From Methanothermococcus thermolithotrophicus DSM 2095 (lineage in GTDB: Archaea; AGJL01; Methanococci; Methanococcales; Methanococcaceae), in NCBI RefSeq assembly GCF_946463545.1, contig NZ_OX296583.1, positions 620,001 through 684,000 on the forward strand: a stretch of DNA of 64,000 bases, written 5' to 3'. Within the stretch, counting starts at the first letter, position 1. Every line of letters starts with the position of its first letter. Position numbers and translations under genes: made by a program. This document shows, in pieces, positions 52,672 through 61,665 of this stretch. The notes beneath the pieces are model-generated. The model was not told where the DNA came from and did not search any database. It saw only the letters and a list, made by a program, of their open reading frames with translations.

Positions 52672-53689
52672 TAAGGTAGATATGGAATATTCTTCCGACC
52701 TAATGGAAGAATATTTGACTGAGGATGAATTGGAAGAATATATGGACAATTTAAGAACAAAAGTCCCATCATTTATTATTGAATTATTAAAAAATAATTT
52801 AAAAAATAGAAGATTAACAAGGGAACAGTTAGATAAAATTGTAAATCGTGTTACAGATCTTTATTTTGGCAAGAAATCCGAAGATAAAACAAAAGAGCTC
52901 ACTGCCAAAATTAATGATCTAAGTAGTAAACTAGATGCATTGATGAAGGTTGCTGCAATATCTTCCGCAACGAAAGTTTCCGAAGATATTAAAAAAGAAT
53001 TAGGAGATTTGGAAGAAGAATCTTCTGAAGAAGAAATTAAAACAGAAAATCCAGAAGAAGTAGAAAAAACAGAAGAAAAGGTAGAAGGGCTAATCGAAGA
53101 AAAAGAAGAAATAAAACCGCCAGAACCAGAATCGACTCCTGAAGCTGTAGAAGAGGAAAAAGAACCAGTGGTAGAAGAAAAACCCGTGAAAAAGGAAAAA
53201 GAAGAGAAAGAAGAAATTAAGGAAAAAGAACTCCAAAAAGCTAAGGAAGAAAATATTAAAGAAGTTCATACAGGCGAGGAGGTAATCATTATGCCATCTG
53301 ACTTAACTCCAGTAACCGAAGAAAAATATAGACTTGAAGAATTACCTGAAGATACGGTATCTACAATGCTGGCCTTCAAATGGCTTGAATTCTTAACAAG
53401 TAGAGTTGGATCAAGCAACCTGATCGATACTTTGGACTACTACTACAACTTAAAATGGATATCAAGCAAGGTAGTAAGTAAGTTGATAAAAATATCTAAA
53501 AACTTGAAGTATTTCCATGAAGATTTAAACTGGAAGCCCACAAACAAAATGACTCCTGAAGACCATGTGGTCTCACTCCTATATATTGAAAAATTAGGTG
53601 GAAGACCAGTACCTATGGATGAGTTAGAAAGCGTTGAAAGAGAAATAACTAGAATAAAAAAATGGTCTGAAGAATTACAAAACTTATAA
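52664..53689 (+). CDS. flaD: FlaD archaellum cytoplasmic-ring protein
   Basis: 341 aa from the ATG at 52664 after GGAGAGG, overlapping flaC by eight bases. The N-terminal helical part is followed by a long Glu/Lys/Pro-rich linker (about residues 105-200) and a C-terminal FlaD/E domain (LPEDTVSTMLAFKWLEFLTSRVGSSNLIDTLDYYYNLKWIS in pattern). That domain is duplicated in FlaE. It links the motor to chemotaxis proteins through the ring with FlaC and FlaE. Confidence 0.93.
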   Translation: MVNKVDMEYSSDLMEEYLTEDELEEYMDNLRTKVPSFIIELLKNNLKNRRLTREQLDKIVNRVTDLYFGKKSEDKTKELTAKINDLSSKLDALMKVAAISSATKVSEDIKKELGDLEEESSEEEIKTENPEEVEKTEEKVEGLIEEKEEIKPPEPESTPEAVEEEKEPVVEEKPVKKEKEEKEEIKEKELQKAKEENIKEVHTGEEVIIMPSDLTPVTEEKYRLEELPEDTVSTMLAFKWLEFLTSRVGSSNLIDTLDYYYNLKWISSKVVSKLIKISKNLKYFHEDLNWKPTNKMTPEDHVVSLLYIEKLGGRPVPMDELESVEREITRIKKWSEELQNL

Positions 53690-53720
53690 CCACAATATAG
53701 ATCGTCAAGGAGGGAATGGT

Positions 53721-54128
53721 ATGAATACTGAAGTACTATCATCAATATTACTCGAATCACACAAACCCGCCAAGTTAGATGATATTCCAGAAGATCCGAT
53801 ATCCATAATATTCGCATTCAAATGGCTTGAATACTTATACGAAAGAGTGGGATCCTCAAACATGGTTGATGTATTAGATTTCTACTATAATTTAGGCTGG
53901 ATATCTGACAAAGCAATATCAAAATTATTAAAGTTCTCAAAAGGTATCTATGTAGAAGACGATGAAATTGAATCTGAATCAGGTAGGTTAACAATTACCG
54001 ACCATCTAGTTTCATTACTGTTCATCGAAAGATTGAATGGAAAGAAGATTTCAGGCGAAATGCTTGATAGAATAGAATGGGAGATAAGAAGAATAAAAAA
54101 GGGGGCAGAACAGTACTATGGGATTTAG
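53721..54128 (+). CDS. flaE: FlaE archaellum cytoplasmic-ring protein
   Basis: 135 aa, essentially only the FlaD/E domain (IPEDPISIIFAFKWLEYLYERVGSSNMVDVLDFYYNLGWIS in pattern), clearly homologous to the end of FlaD. AAGGAGG precedes the ATG. The stop codon overlaps the flaF start. Confidence 0.93.
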   Translation: MNTEVLSSILLESHKPAKLDDIPEDPISIIFAFKWLEYLYERVGSSNMVDVLDFYYNLGWISDKAISKLLKFSKGIYVEDDEIESESGRLTITDHLVSLLFIERLNGKKISGEMLDRIEWEIRRIKKGAEQYYGI

Positions 54129-54525
54129 TTCCGCAGCAGGCGTAATATTATTACTAACCACAATACTAGCCTGTTCAATATATCTGTACAGCTCGGTAGA
54201 TATAAGTTCCGTTAAAGTAAATGAGGCCTACTACAAACACACTACATACTTGGAAAATAAATTAAATGAAAAATTAAATATTATTGAAGTAGTAAATTCA
54301 ACAGATACTATAAATATCACCCTGAAAAACGAAGGTTCAGTAACTCTTGAACCTCAAAAATGGGATGTACTATACAACGGCACACCTAAGAAATTTGGGG
54401 TAGTTTCCAACAAGATATATATAACTCCATTGGATAACGTAACATTAACCATTAACGCAACCGCTCCTGCAAGGATCTGTGTAGTATCAGAATACGGCAA
54501 CCAATACTTCTATAATTTGAATTAA
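54118..54525 (+). CDS. flaF: FlaF archaellum stator protein
   Basis: 135 aa. N-terminal membrane helix (AAGVILLLTTILACSIYLYSSV) and a beta-sandwich ectodomain (INITLKNEGSVTLEPQKWDVLYNGTPKKFG in pattern). In archaea FlaF/FlaG anchor the motor to the S-layer in the pseudoperiplasm. It overlaps flaE by 11 bases. Confidence 0.92.
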   Translation: MGFSSAAGVILLLTTILACSIYLYSSVDISSVKVNEAYYKHTTYLENKLNEKLNIIEVVNSTDTINITLKNEGSVTLEPQKWDVLYNGTPKKFGVVSNKIYITPLDNVTLTINATAPARICVVSEYGNQYFYNLN

Positions 54526-54585
54526 TTAACCATATTTAATACTCTTTGATTTTTAGTAGGTGCTCAGTTATACCTGGGTGATTAA

Positions 54586-55038
54586 ATGGCATCTAATGTA
54601 TTTTCAGAAATAATCATATTTGTTAGTGTTTTAATAATCACTGCCGCAGTTTCAGGGAATCTTGTAACCATAACTCATAAACTGTCATTAGGAATAAACA
54701 ACAAAGGAGAAATCCTATCATCAAAATTATCCCAGGATTTTGAAATCATCAACGATCCAGCAAATGTTCCAAGAAATTCAACTACTGGAATAACTACCCT
54801 TTATGTAAAAAACACGGGGAAGACGCAGATTCCATTTAATGGTAATGTATTTACAGTTATTATTGATGGGGATATTAAGAACATAGACTCTACAGCTGAT
54901 TTAAACGACTTAAATGGCGTTTTAGATCCTTCAGAAGTGGGTAAAATTGATGTTAGCTACAATAACACAGGATATCATAAAATAAAGGTAATTTCTGAAC
55001 AGGGCGTTACAAGAACATTAATGGCAGAAATTCAGTAA
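54586..55038 (+). CDS. flaG: FlaG archaellum stator protein
   Basis: 150 aa. N-terminal membrane helix (IIIFVSVLIITAAVSGNLV), then a beta-rich ectodomain (TTGITTLYVKNTGKTQIPF, IDVSYNNTGYHKIKVIS). Partner of FlaF; together they form the S-layer-linked stator filament. GGTGATTAA precedes the ATG; 60 bp separate it from flaF. Confidence 0.92.
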   Translation: MASNVFSEIIIFVSVLIITAAVSGNLVTITHKLSLGINNKGEILSSKLSQDFEIINDPANVPRNSTTGITTLYVKNTGKTQIPFNGNVFTVIIDGDIKNIDSTADLNDLNGVLDPSEVGKIDVSYNNTGYHKIKVISEQGVTRTLMAEIQ

Positions 55039-55059
55039 ATTTTCACTATTGGTGATTTT

Positions 55060-55752
55060 ATGAAACTTGCAAGAATTAACCTCAGTAGGGATGATATTCA
55101 TAAAAGGCTGGGGGGTGGTATTCCATACGGGAGCATAATTCTTGTTGAAGGGGAGGAATCCACTGGAAAATCAATAATCGCTCAGAGACTTGCTTATGGT
55201 TTTTTACAGAACGCCCATTCAGTCACATATACCTCAACTCAATTAACAACTTTAGAATTTGTAAAACAGATGATGTCCTTAAACTACAATATAAACAAAA
55301 AATTGTTAAGTGGTACTTTACTCTATATCCCAGTATATCCTTTGATATCAGACAATACTCAGAAAGACGATTTCATAAAGAAAATTATGGAAACTAGGGC
55401 ATTTTATGAAAAAGATATAGTTATATTTGATTCCTTGTCATCACTCATCGTGAATGATGCAAGCGATATAAAAGTAAACGATTTAATGGCTTTTTTTAAA
55501 AGAATAGCATCTATGAACAAAGTCATAATTTACACAATTAACCCAAAAGAACTGCCAGAATCTATTTTAACTTTACTTAGGTCTTCTGCAACAATGGTAC
55601 TTAAAACTGAAATTTACACATTCGGTGGTAATATTAAAAATTTAGTCAAAATTGAAAAATACAATTTAGCACAAGGACCATTCCAGAAATTGATGGTATT
55701 CAGAGTGGAACCAAAACTAGGCATTGCGGTAGAGATATCCTCGGTAGCATAA
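55060..55752 (+). CDS. flaH: FlaH archaellum motor ATP-binding protein
   Basis: 230 aa, RecA/KaiC-like fold. Walker A GEESTGKS at residues 31-38, Walker B-type strand IVIFDSLSSLIV. It binds ATP, sits in the cytoplasmic ring under FlaI/FlaJ and is needed for assembly. GGTGATTTT precedes the ATG; ten bases separate it from flaI. Confidence 0.95.
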   Translation: MKLARINLSRDDIHKRLGGGIPYGSIILVEGEESTGKSIIAQRLAYGFLQNAHSVTYTSTQLTTLEFVKQMMSLNYNINKKLLSGTLLYIPVYPLISDNTQKDDFIKKIMETRAFYEKDIVIFDSLSSLIVNDASDIKVNDLMAFFKRIASMNKVIIYTINPKELPESILTLLRSSATMVLKTEIYTFGGNIKNLVKIEKYNLAQGPFQKLMVFRVEPKLGIAVEISSVA

Positions 55753-55762
55753 AGGTGGTAAG

Positions 55763-57403
55763 ATGGCGGACGAATTCAGTAACAGCATGAATCGGAATCC
55801 TCATTTACGTAGGTATGTTGAACAATTCAAAAAAACACACTTAAAGGTTCCCGAATTTATGGTAAGCCTATCTAGGGAGTTGAAGGAGATTAAATATCCG
55901 AACATACTCTACCCTATAGGGGATCCCATATTTATTCACATATATGGTAGCCCTACAACGAAAACAAAATATATAGTAATAGAACCTAGGCTAGAAACCT
56001 CCGAAGAAAGGAGAAAATACCAACTAATACTGGATAAAATATTGGAATATGCTCCTTATGGAGATTCACCTGAAAACGATGAAGAATTTGTGAAAGTTCT
56101 TACCAACCTATATGATACAGTAACCAATGTAGTAGGATCTGAGAAGAAAAGTAAAAATAAATTCCTCTCCAAGTTTCTAAACTCTGGAAAGATAAATCTC
56201 ACGAAGGCGGAACGGGATAAATATCTCTACATATTAAAAAGAGACCTAATTGGATTAGGAGCTCTTGAACCTATTAGAAGGGATCCATATATTGAGGATA
56301 TCCACGTAATTGGATCACACGGATGTCAGTTAGTCCATAAAATCTTTGACATGTTACCTACAAACATAACCTGGGAAGATGATATTGAACTTGCCAACTA
56401 CTTAAAAAACATTTGTGAAAGAATAGGTAGGCCAGTATCTGACGCAACCCCTATTGTAGATGGTTCCCTTCCAGATGGTTCAAGGATTAACATCATATAT
56501 TCTCAAGATGTTTCATTAAAAGGCCCTTCATTTACAATTAGGAAATTTACAGATGTTCCAATTAGTATTACCCAGATTATCAGCTGGGGTACGATGTCTG
56601 CCCAGACTGCCGCCTATTTATGGCTTTGTTTAGAATATGGAATGAGTATATTTGTATGTGGTGAAACTGCTTCAGGTAAGACCACCACACTAAACGCCAT
56701 CCTACCGTTTATCAAACCTAAATCAAAAGTATTTTCATGTGAGGATACTGCAGAAGTTAAACCCCCACAACCGGTATGGCAGCAGTTACTTACTAGGGAA
56801 AGAGGCCCTGAAGAAAGCAGGGTTACATTATTCGATTTATTAAGGGCTGCCCTAAGATCCAGACCTAACTATATTATTGTTGGGGAGATAAGGAGTGTTG
56901 AAGGGGCTGTTGCATTCCAAGCTATGCAGACAGGTCACCCTGTATTATCCACATTCCACGCTGCAAATGTTAAAAAAATGATTCAAAGACTTAGTGGTGA
57001 GCCAATCAATATTCCTTTAACATTTATGGATAACTTGAATGTTGCAATTTTCCAGTTGGCAGTTTATACAAAGGGCAAATTCCTAAGAAGAGTTGTAGGA
57101 ATTGAAGAAATTGAAGGATATTATAAGGAAGTAGATGGGGTTATAACCAGAGGTGTTTTTGAGTGGGACCCTCAATTGGACAAACATAACTTTACTGGAT
57201 TGAACAACAGTTACATTCTTGAAGATAAAATTGCAAAAGTTGCAGGTTACGAGGATCCAAGGGAAATCTACGATGAACTAAACTTAAGGGTAAGAATACT
57301 TGAAGAAATGATAGCAAGAGAGATATTTGGATACTACGAAGTACTTGATGTAATTTGGAAATTCTATGAAAAGGGATTAGAAGGGCTTCCATTCCCTATC
57401 TAA
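55763..57403 (+). CDS. flaI: FlaI archaellum motor ATPase (secretion ATPase family)
   Basis: 546 aa. Family of type II/IV secretion ATPases: Walker A FVCGETASGKTTTLNAI (about residues 300-310), Asp box VFSCEDTAEVKPP, Walker B with NYIIVGEIRSVEGAVAFQAMQTGHPVLSTFHA (including the His box). It powers both filament assembly and rotation. AAAGGTGGT precedes the ATG. Confidence 0.97.
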   Translation: MADEFSNSMNRNPHLRRYVEQFKKTHLKVPEFMVSLSRELKEIKYPNILYPIGDPIFIHIYGSPTTKTKYIVIEPRLETSEERRKYQLILDKILEYAPYGDSPENDEEFVKVLTNLYDTVTNVVGSEKKSKNKFLSKFLNSGKINLTKAERDKYLYILKRDLIGLGALEPIRRDPYIEDIHVIGSHGCQLVHKIFDMLPTNITWEDDIELANYLKNICERIGRPVSDATPIVDGSLPDGSRINIIYSQDVSLKGPSFTIRKFTDVPISITQIISWGTMSAQTAAYLWLCLEYGMSIFVCGETASGKTTTLNAILPFIKPKSKVFSCEDTAEVKPPQPVWQQLLTRERGPEESRVTLFDLLRAALRSRPNYIIVGEIRSVEGAVAFQAMQTGHPVLSTFHAANVKKMIQRLSGEPINIPLTFMDNLNVAIFQLAVYTKGKFLRRVVGIEEIEGYYKEVDGVITRGVFEWDPQLDKHNFTGLNNSYILEDKIAKVAGYEDPREIYDELNLRVRILEEMIAREIFGYYEVLDVIWKFYEKGLEGLPFPI

Positions 57404-57413
57404 GGTGATTTTA

Positions 57414-59093
57414 GTGCTTTTTGACATTTTACCTCGTGTAGGATTAAAGCCTAGGGACTACATCCTAAAGTTTGTCATACCCTCACTAATTATTTCAGTT
57501 ATTTTGACAGTTTTGGGGGTAAAATACTTTACAGGGTATGTAAGGCTAATATTTCTACTATTGCCACTATTAATTGTAGGGAGTGCTATAGGTTACCCCT
57601 ACATAGAGCTCGATACTCAGAAGAACCAAATAAATGAAAAATTGCACATATTTATAACTAAGTTTGGTGTGCTCTCAATTACTGATCTGGATAGAAAAGA
57701 ACTTATGAAGTTGCTTTCAGAAGAAAAAGAAGAATTAGGGCAACTGGCCGAGGAATCTAAAAAGATTTATGTTTTAATAAAGAGATGGAACCAGTCACTT
57801 GCTGAAGCTTGTAGGTTTCTAGCAACTAGGACACCAAGTAACGAATTTGCAGATTTTTTAGATAGAATGGCATATTCATTGGATAGCGGTGAAGAATTAA
57901 AGGACTTCCTCTCAGACGAACAGGATATTGTTATGGAGGACTATGCAGCATTCTACAAGAGGGCATTATACTCATTGGATATGTTTAAAGAAATGTATGT
58001 CAGTGCAATTACTTCTGTTGCATTCTTTGTAACATTTGCAGTCATAGTCCCATTCCTAATGCCATACGACTTTACAACAACTGTAACCTTTGCACTACTG
58101 GGTTTCATATTGATAGAGGTATTGATGGTATACGGTATTAAAAGTAAACTACCATACGATAGATTATGGCACACTGGAGAAAAACCCACAGCTGTAGATC
58201 TAAAACTTAAAAAATGGCTAATAATATCTATAATTCTAACTGTAGTACTAACCACGACATTGGTTTGGGGAAAATACATTGCAGAAATACCGAAGATGGT
58301 TAAAATACCTTATCAAATACTTTTCGCAACTGGAGTTACTCCTCTTCTAATTGGGGGATATATGGCCCAGAGGGAAGAAAATTTAGTTATAAGAAAAGAA
58401 TATAACTTCCCAGATTTTTTAAGGTCCCTTGGTAATTCAGTTAGTGCAAAAGGAGGAGGTATGACTGAATCCTTAAAATACTTATCATCACACGACTTTG
58501 GACCATTGACCAAAGATTTAGAGAGACTCTACAAGAGAATTTCAATAAGAATAGATAACAACAAGGCATGGAGATACTTTGGTTTTGATACATGTAGTTA
58601 TTTAATCCAATTATTCTCGGAAATGTTCGAAAGATGTACATTTTTAGGTGGTGACCCTGGAAAAGCATCAGAGATCATTGGAACTAACTTCCGTAAAATA
58701 ATAAACTTAAGAAAATCAAAATACCAAAGTGTTGCACAGTTTTCAGGTATAATATATGGTTTGGGAGGGGGAATGGCACTCTCTTTATACGCTTCATACG
58801 GAGTCGCCCAGATGGTATCTAACCTCTATACAACCTTAGATATTCCTGAGGCAATGATAAGCGTCATAAACATCATGTCTCCAGGAGATTTATCAATGGT
58901 ATCATATCTAATGTATGCAGTATTAGTTTTTTACTCCATGGTTTCTGGATACTTGATAAAATTGATGGATGGAGGGCATCTTCAGTGCTCCCTTATGCAT
59001 TTTGTTATAATGCTCTGGATAGCGTCCATTGTAAGTTATGTAACTGGATTGTTAGTACAAAGTATTTTAGGAGTTGGAATTCCACTATATTAA
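57414..59093 (+). CDS. flaJ: FlaJ archaellum membrane platform protein
   Basis: About 559 aa from the GTG at 57414 (MLFDILPRVGLKPRDYI), four bases after AAGGTGATTTTA; the GTG at 57405 lies inside that site. Two blocks of membrane helices (FVIPSLIISVILTVLGV..., VAFFVTFAVIVPFLMPY..., then LPYDRLWH..., and the C-terminal LSMVSYLMYAVLVFYSMVSGYLI) flank two GspF/T2SF-type cytoplasmic domains. It is the membrane platform driven by FlaI. Last gene of the operon. Confidence 0.95.
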   Translation: MLFDILPRVGLKPRDYILKFVIPSLIISVILTVLGVKYFTGYVRLIFLLLPLLIVGSAIGYPYIELDTQKNQINEKLHIFITKFGVLSITDLDRKELMKLLSEEKEELGQLAEESKKIYVLIKRWNQSLAEACRFLATRTPSNEFADFLDRMAYSLDSGEELKDFLSDEQDIVMEDYAAFYKRALYSLDMFKEMYVSAITSVAFFVTFAVIVPFLMPYDFTTTVTFALLGFILIEVLMVYGIKSKLPYDRLWHTGEKPTAVDLKLKKWLIISIILTVVLTTTLVWGKYIAEIPKMVKIPYQILFATGVTPLLIGGYMAQREENLVIRKEYNFPDFLRSLGNSVSAKGGGMTESLKYLSSHDFGPLTKDLERLYKRISIRIDNNKAWRYFGFDTCSYLIQLFSEMFERCTFLGGDPGKASEIIGTNFRKIINLRKSKYQSVAQFSGIIYGLGGGMALSLYASYGVAQMVSNLYTTLDIPEAMISVINIMSPGDLSMVSYLMYAVLVFYSMVSGYLIKLMDGGHLQCSLMHFVIMLWIASIVSYVTGLLVQSILGVGIPLY

Positions 59094-59149
59094 TACTGCA
59101 TTATTTGAAAAAATTGAAGAAATTAAAAAATGAAACCCAATAAAAGATT

Positions 59150-60016
59150 TCATGTCTTTAAAATAGCCCCTATTATAAAGCATACCAATACAAGATTCAT
59201 TATTAATTTTATTCTTTTTGAAGCATTTCCAAACATGTCGGCAGGATTATCTTTATTATTTTTTATCGAATAACCACCAATTAGATTAACTATAGTACTT
59301 ATAAACAAAATATCGCATAAAACTATTAAAATGAGATATATAATCCCAAACATACCCATGATATATGGCAGAGGACTTAAAAGAACTGCCATCATTAAAA
59401 AAAAGGCAGCAAAATAAAGCGATTTTTTACCATATTTTATAGGCAAGGAAATAACATTCTCTTTAATATCTCCGTCCATATCTTCAAAATCTTTTATTAT
59501 TTCTCTTGCCCAGGTGGCAAACATTGCACAAAGGAACAGTATAATTGTTATACCAATATTTCCTACGGCGGCACCTCCAAAAACAAAAACAGATCCTGTT
59601 AAATAAGCCACCATTAAATTTCCAACAATTTTATTACGTTTATAGCGTTTTGCATAGTAATAAAGAACCAGAGAGTTAACTATCGCAATTATAAAACAGT
59701 TGAAATTAAACAAAGATAGTAAAAGTCCAGTAAATACTAAAAAATACGAAAAAAACCAAGCATTTTTTAATGAAATTTTTCCAGAGGGTAAAGGTCTGGA
59801 AGGTTTGTTTATTTTATCTATATCTATGTCGTATATATCATTCAAGGCATTCCCGAACCCACAAATTAAAAATACCACCAATGAAGCCATTAATATACTA
59901 CCCATAAAACCAGTTTCAAATCCAGAGGCTATCAATCCACCAATAAATGCCCCAAATGATGCAGTTATACAGTTTTTTACTCTAATCAATTCTAAGTAAT
60001 ATTTTAAATTATCCAT
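59150..60016 (-). CDS. Digeranylgeranylglyceryl phosphate synthase (UbiA family)
   Basis: 288 aa, about eight membrane helices. Starts YLELIRVKNCITASFGAFIGG, the archaeal DGGGP synthase signature. The prenyl-diphosphate/Mg2+ motifs are NALNDIYDIDIDKINKPSRPLPSG and EIIKDFEDMDGDIKENVISLP in pattern. It attaches the second geranylgeranyl chain to sn-glycerol 1-phosphate lipids, a step in all archaeal ether lipids. Convergent with flaJ. Confidence 0.93.
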   Translation of the reverse strand: MDNLKYYLELIRVKNCITASFGAFIGGLIASGFETGFMGSILMASLVVFLICGFGNALNDIYDIDIDKINKPSRPLPSGKISLKNAWFFSYFLVFTGLLLSLFNFNCFIIAIVNSLVLYYYAKRYKRNKIVGNLMVAYLTGSVFVFGGAAVGNIGITIILFLCAMFATWAREIIKDFEDMDGDIKENVISLPIKYGKKSLYFAAFFLMMAVLLSPLPYIMGMFGIIYLILIVLCDILFISTIVNLIGGYSIKNNKDNPADMFGNASKRIKLIMNLVLVCFIIGAILKT

Positions 60017-60281
60017 ACTTACACCTTGTAATTATATTCATAATAATACTTCAAAACATTATTTAAAATATGGTAGATTTATTACAACATACACTTAAAT
60101 AACACCACTATAACACCGCACTTACGAACGACTATAGCTGGTGCCACGAATTTATTCAAATTAACTTAGAATATTTTTAAATTCAAAATATAGAAATAAA
60201 TGAACGTCCCATTTAAACCTTATGTAGTTATTAACTTCATATTGTTAAGCAGCTCGGTATAAAACACTTAAAAGGGATATA

Positions 60282-61118
60282 ATGTTAAAATTTGGTACAG
60301 CAGGAATACCCATCAATGCAAAAAATACCTTGGATGCATTTAACTATCTTAAAAAAATAGATTTAGGTGCCATGGAGATTGAATTCGTTAGAGGAGTCAA
60401 TATTAAAAAAGAAAAAGCTGAAGAATTGAAAAGCAAAACTCTTGGGCTTTCATTAAGTGTTCATGCACCATACTACATAAATTTAAATGCAGAAAATCCT
60501 GAAAAAATCGAAAGTAGTATTAAACGAATTGTTGATTCTGCAAAAATTATGGGAATCTTTAGTAAAAACAACCCTGAGAGTAAGAACGTAGTATTCCATC
60601 CAGGTTACTATCTTAAAAAAAATAGAGATGAAGTTTACAGAACCATTAGGGACAATATCAAAAAAATAGATGAATATTTAAAAACAAACAAAATAAACGT
60701 AGTACTAAGACCTGAAACCACGGGGAAAATAACCCAATTCGGTAGTATTGACGAGTTAATATCCCTTTCAAAGGAGCTCGAAATACTACCTTGTGTAGAT
60801 TTTGCCCATATTTATGCAAGGAGTCTGGGAAAAATAAATAACTATGATTCATTTTACAATATAATGGTTAAAATAGAAAATGAACTTGGAAAAAAAGCTA
60901 TAAAAGACGTGCACATCCATATTTCTGGAATAGAATTCGGAAAAGGTGGAGAGAAAAAACATCTTCCGATAAATGAATCATATTTTAATTATAGGGATGT
61001 TCTAAAAGTTCTAGTGGATTTTGAGGCTGAAGGCATTGTAGTATGTGAAAGCCCAAAGCTGGAATACGATGCTTTAATTTTAAAAAGAACCTATGAAGAT
61101 TACATTCAAAAATTATAA
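60282..61118 (+). CDS. Endonuclease IV-like TIM-barrel protein (AP endonuclease 2 family)
   Basis: 278 aa. Metal ligand pattern of Nfo/xylose-isomerase-type barrels: [21 protein letters not shown] (His), VVFHPGYYL (His), VLRPETTGK (Glu), [12 protein letters not shown] (Asp, His), [12 protein letters not shown] (His) and IVVCESP (Glu). It probably cuts DNA at abasic sites with three Zn ions, though archaeal members are little tested. AAGGGATATA precedes the ATG. It converges, with a few bases of overlap, on the UPF0179 gene. Confidence 0.88.
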   Translation: MLKFGTAGIPINAKNTLDAFNYLKKIDLGAMEIEFVRGVNIKKEKAEELKSKTLGLSLSVHAPYYINLNAENPEKIESSIKRIVDSAKIMGIFSKNNPESKNVVFHPGYYLKKNRDEVYRTIRDNIKKIDEYLKTNKINVVLRPETTGKITQFGSIDELISLSKELEILPCVDFAHIYARSLGKINNYDSFYNIMVKIENELGKKAIKDVHIHISGIEFGKGGEKKHLPINESYFNYRDVLKVLVDFEAEGIVVCESPKLEYDALILKRTYEDYIQKL

Positions 61119-61544
61119 CGGGCTTATAACAACTTTTTTCACAGAAATCCCTTTAGGGCATTTTATTTTTTCATTTAATACCGATACCACTTTATACTTT
61201 TCACATATTCCTTCAGGATGGCATAGTAGATAGTTTTCACACAACACATTATCGCATTGAATATCACTGTGGGAGAGTGTAACACCTTCAAGGGCTTTTT
61301 TCGACTCGATAATTATTACAAATTCTGCAGGTACAACCTCAACGACTTTAACGCCGTTTTCATGAATATCACATGGATGATTTGCAGACCTCACACTCAC
61401 TATTTTGTATCTTTTCCCCTCTTCCAAATTGTTATGACATATTCTCTTAAACCTACATGACTCGCACTCCTCAAGTAATCCAACGTAAATAAATTCATTA
61501 CCTGTTTTTGCGAGCTCACTCCCAATTAGTGTTATCTTCTTCAT
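61113..61544 (-). CDS. UPF0179 family protein
   Basis: 143 aa. [22 protein letters not shown], then [26 protein letters not shown], a His/Cys site ([15 protein letters not shown]), and a second Cys set ([21 protein letters not shown]). These nine or so cysteines suggest zinc or Fe-S binding. Conserved in methanogens and related archaea, function unknown. Confidence 0.9.
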   Translation of the reverse strand: MKKITLIGSELAKTGNEFIYVGLLEECESCRFKRICHNNLEEGKRYKIVSVRSANHPCDIHENGVKVVEVVPAEFVIIIESKKALEGVTLSHSDIQCDNVLCENYLLCHPEGICEKYKVVSVLNEKIKCPKGISVKKVVISPL

Positions 61545-61665
61545 AATTTCACCAGTAATAATGATAATAATAAAAAATATTTAATCGATATTATATTATA
61601 TAAACAACTATTAAAAACTTATAATCAAATAGGTTACTTATTATTATCTATATGGTGTTGAAAAC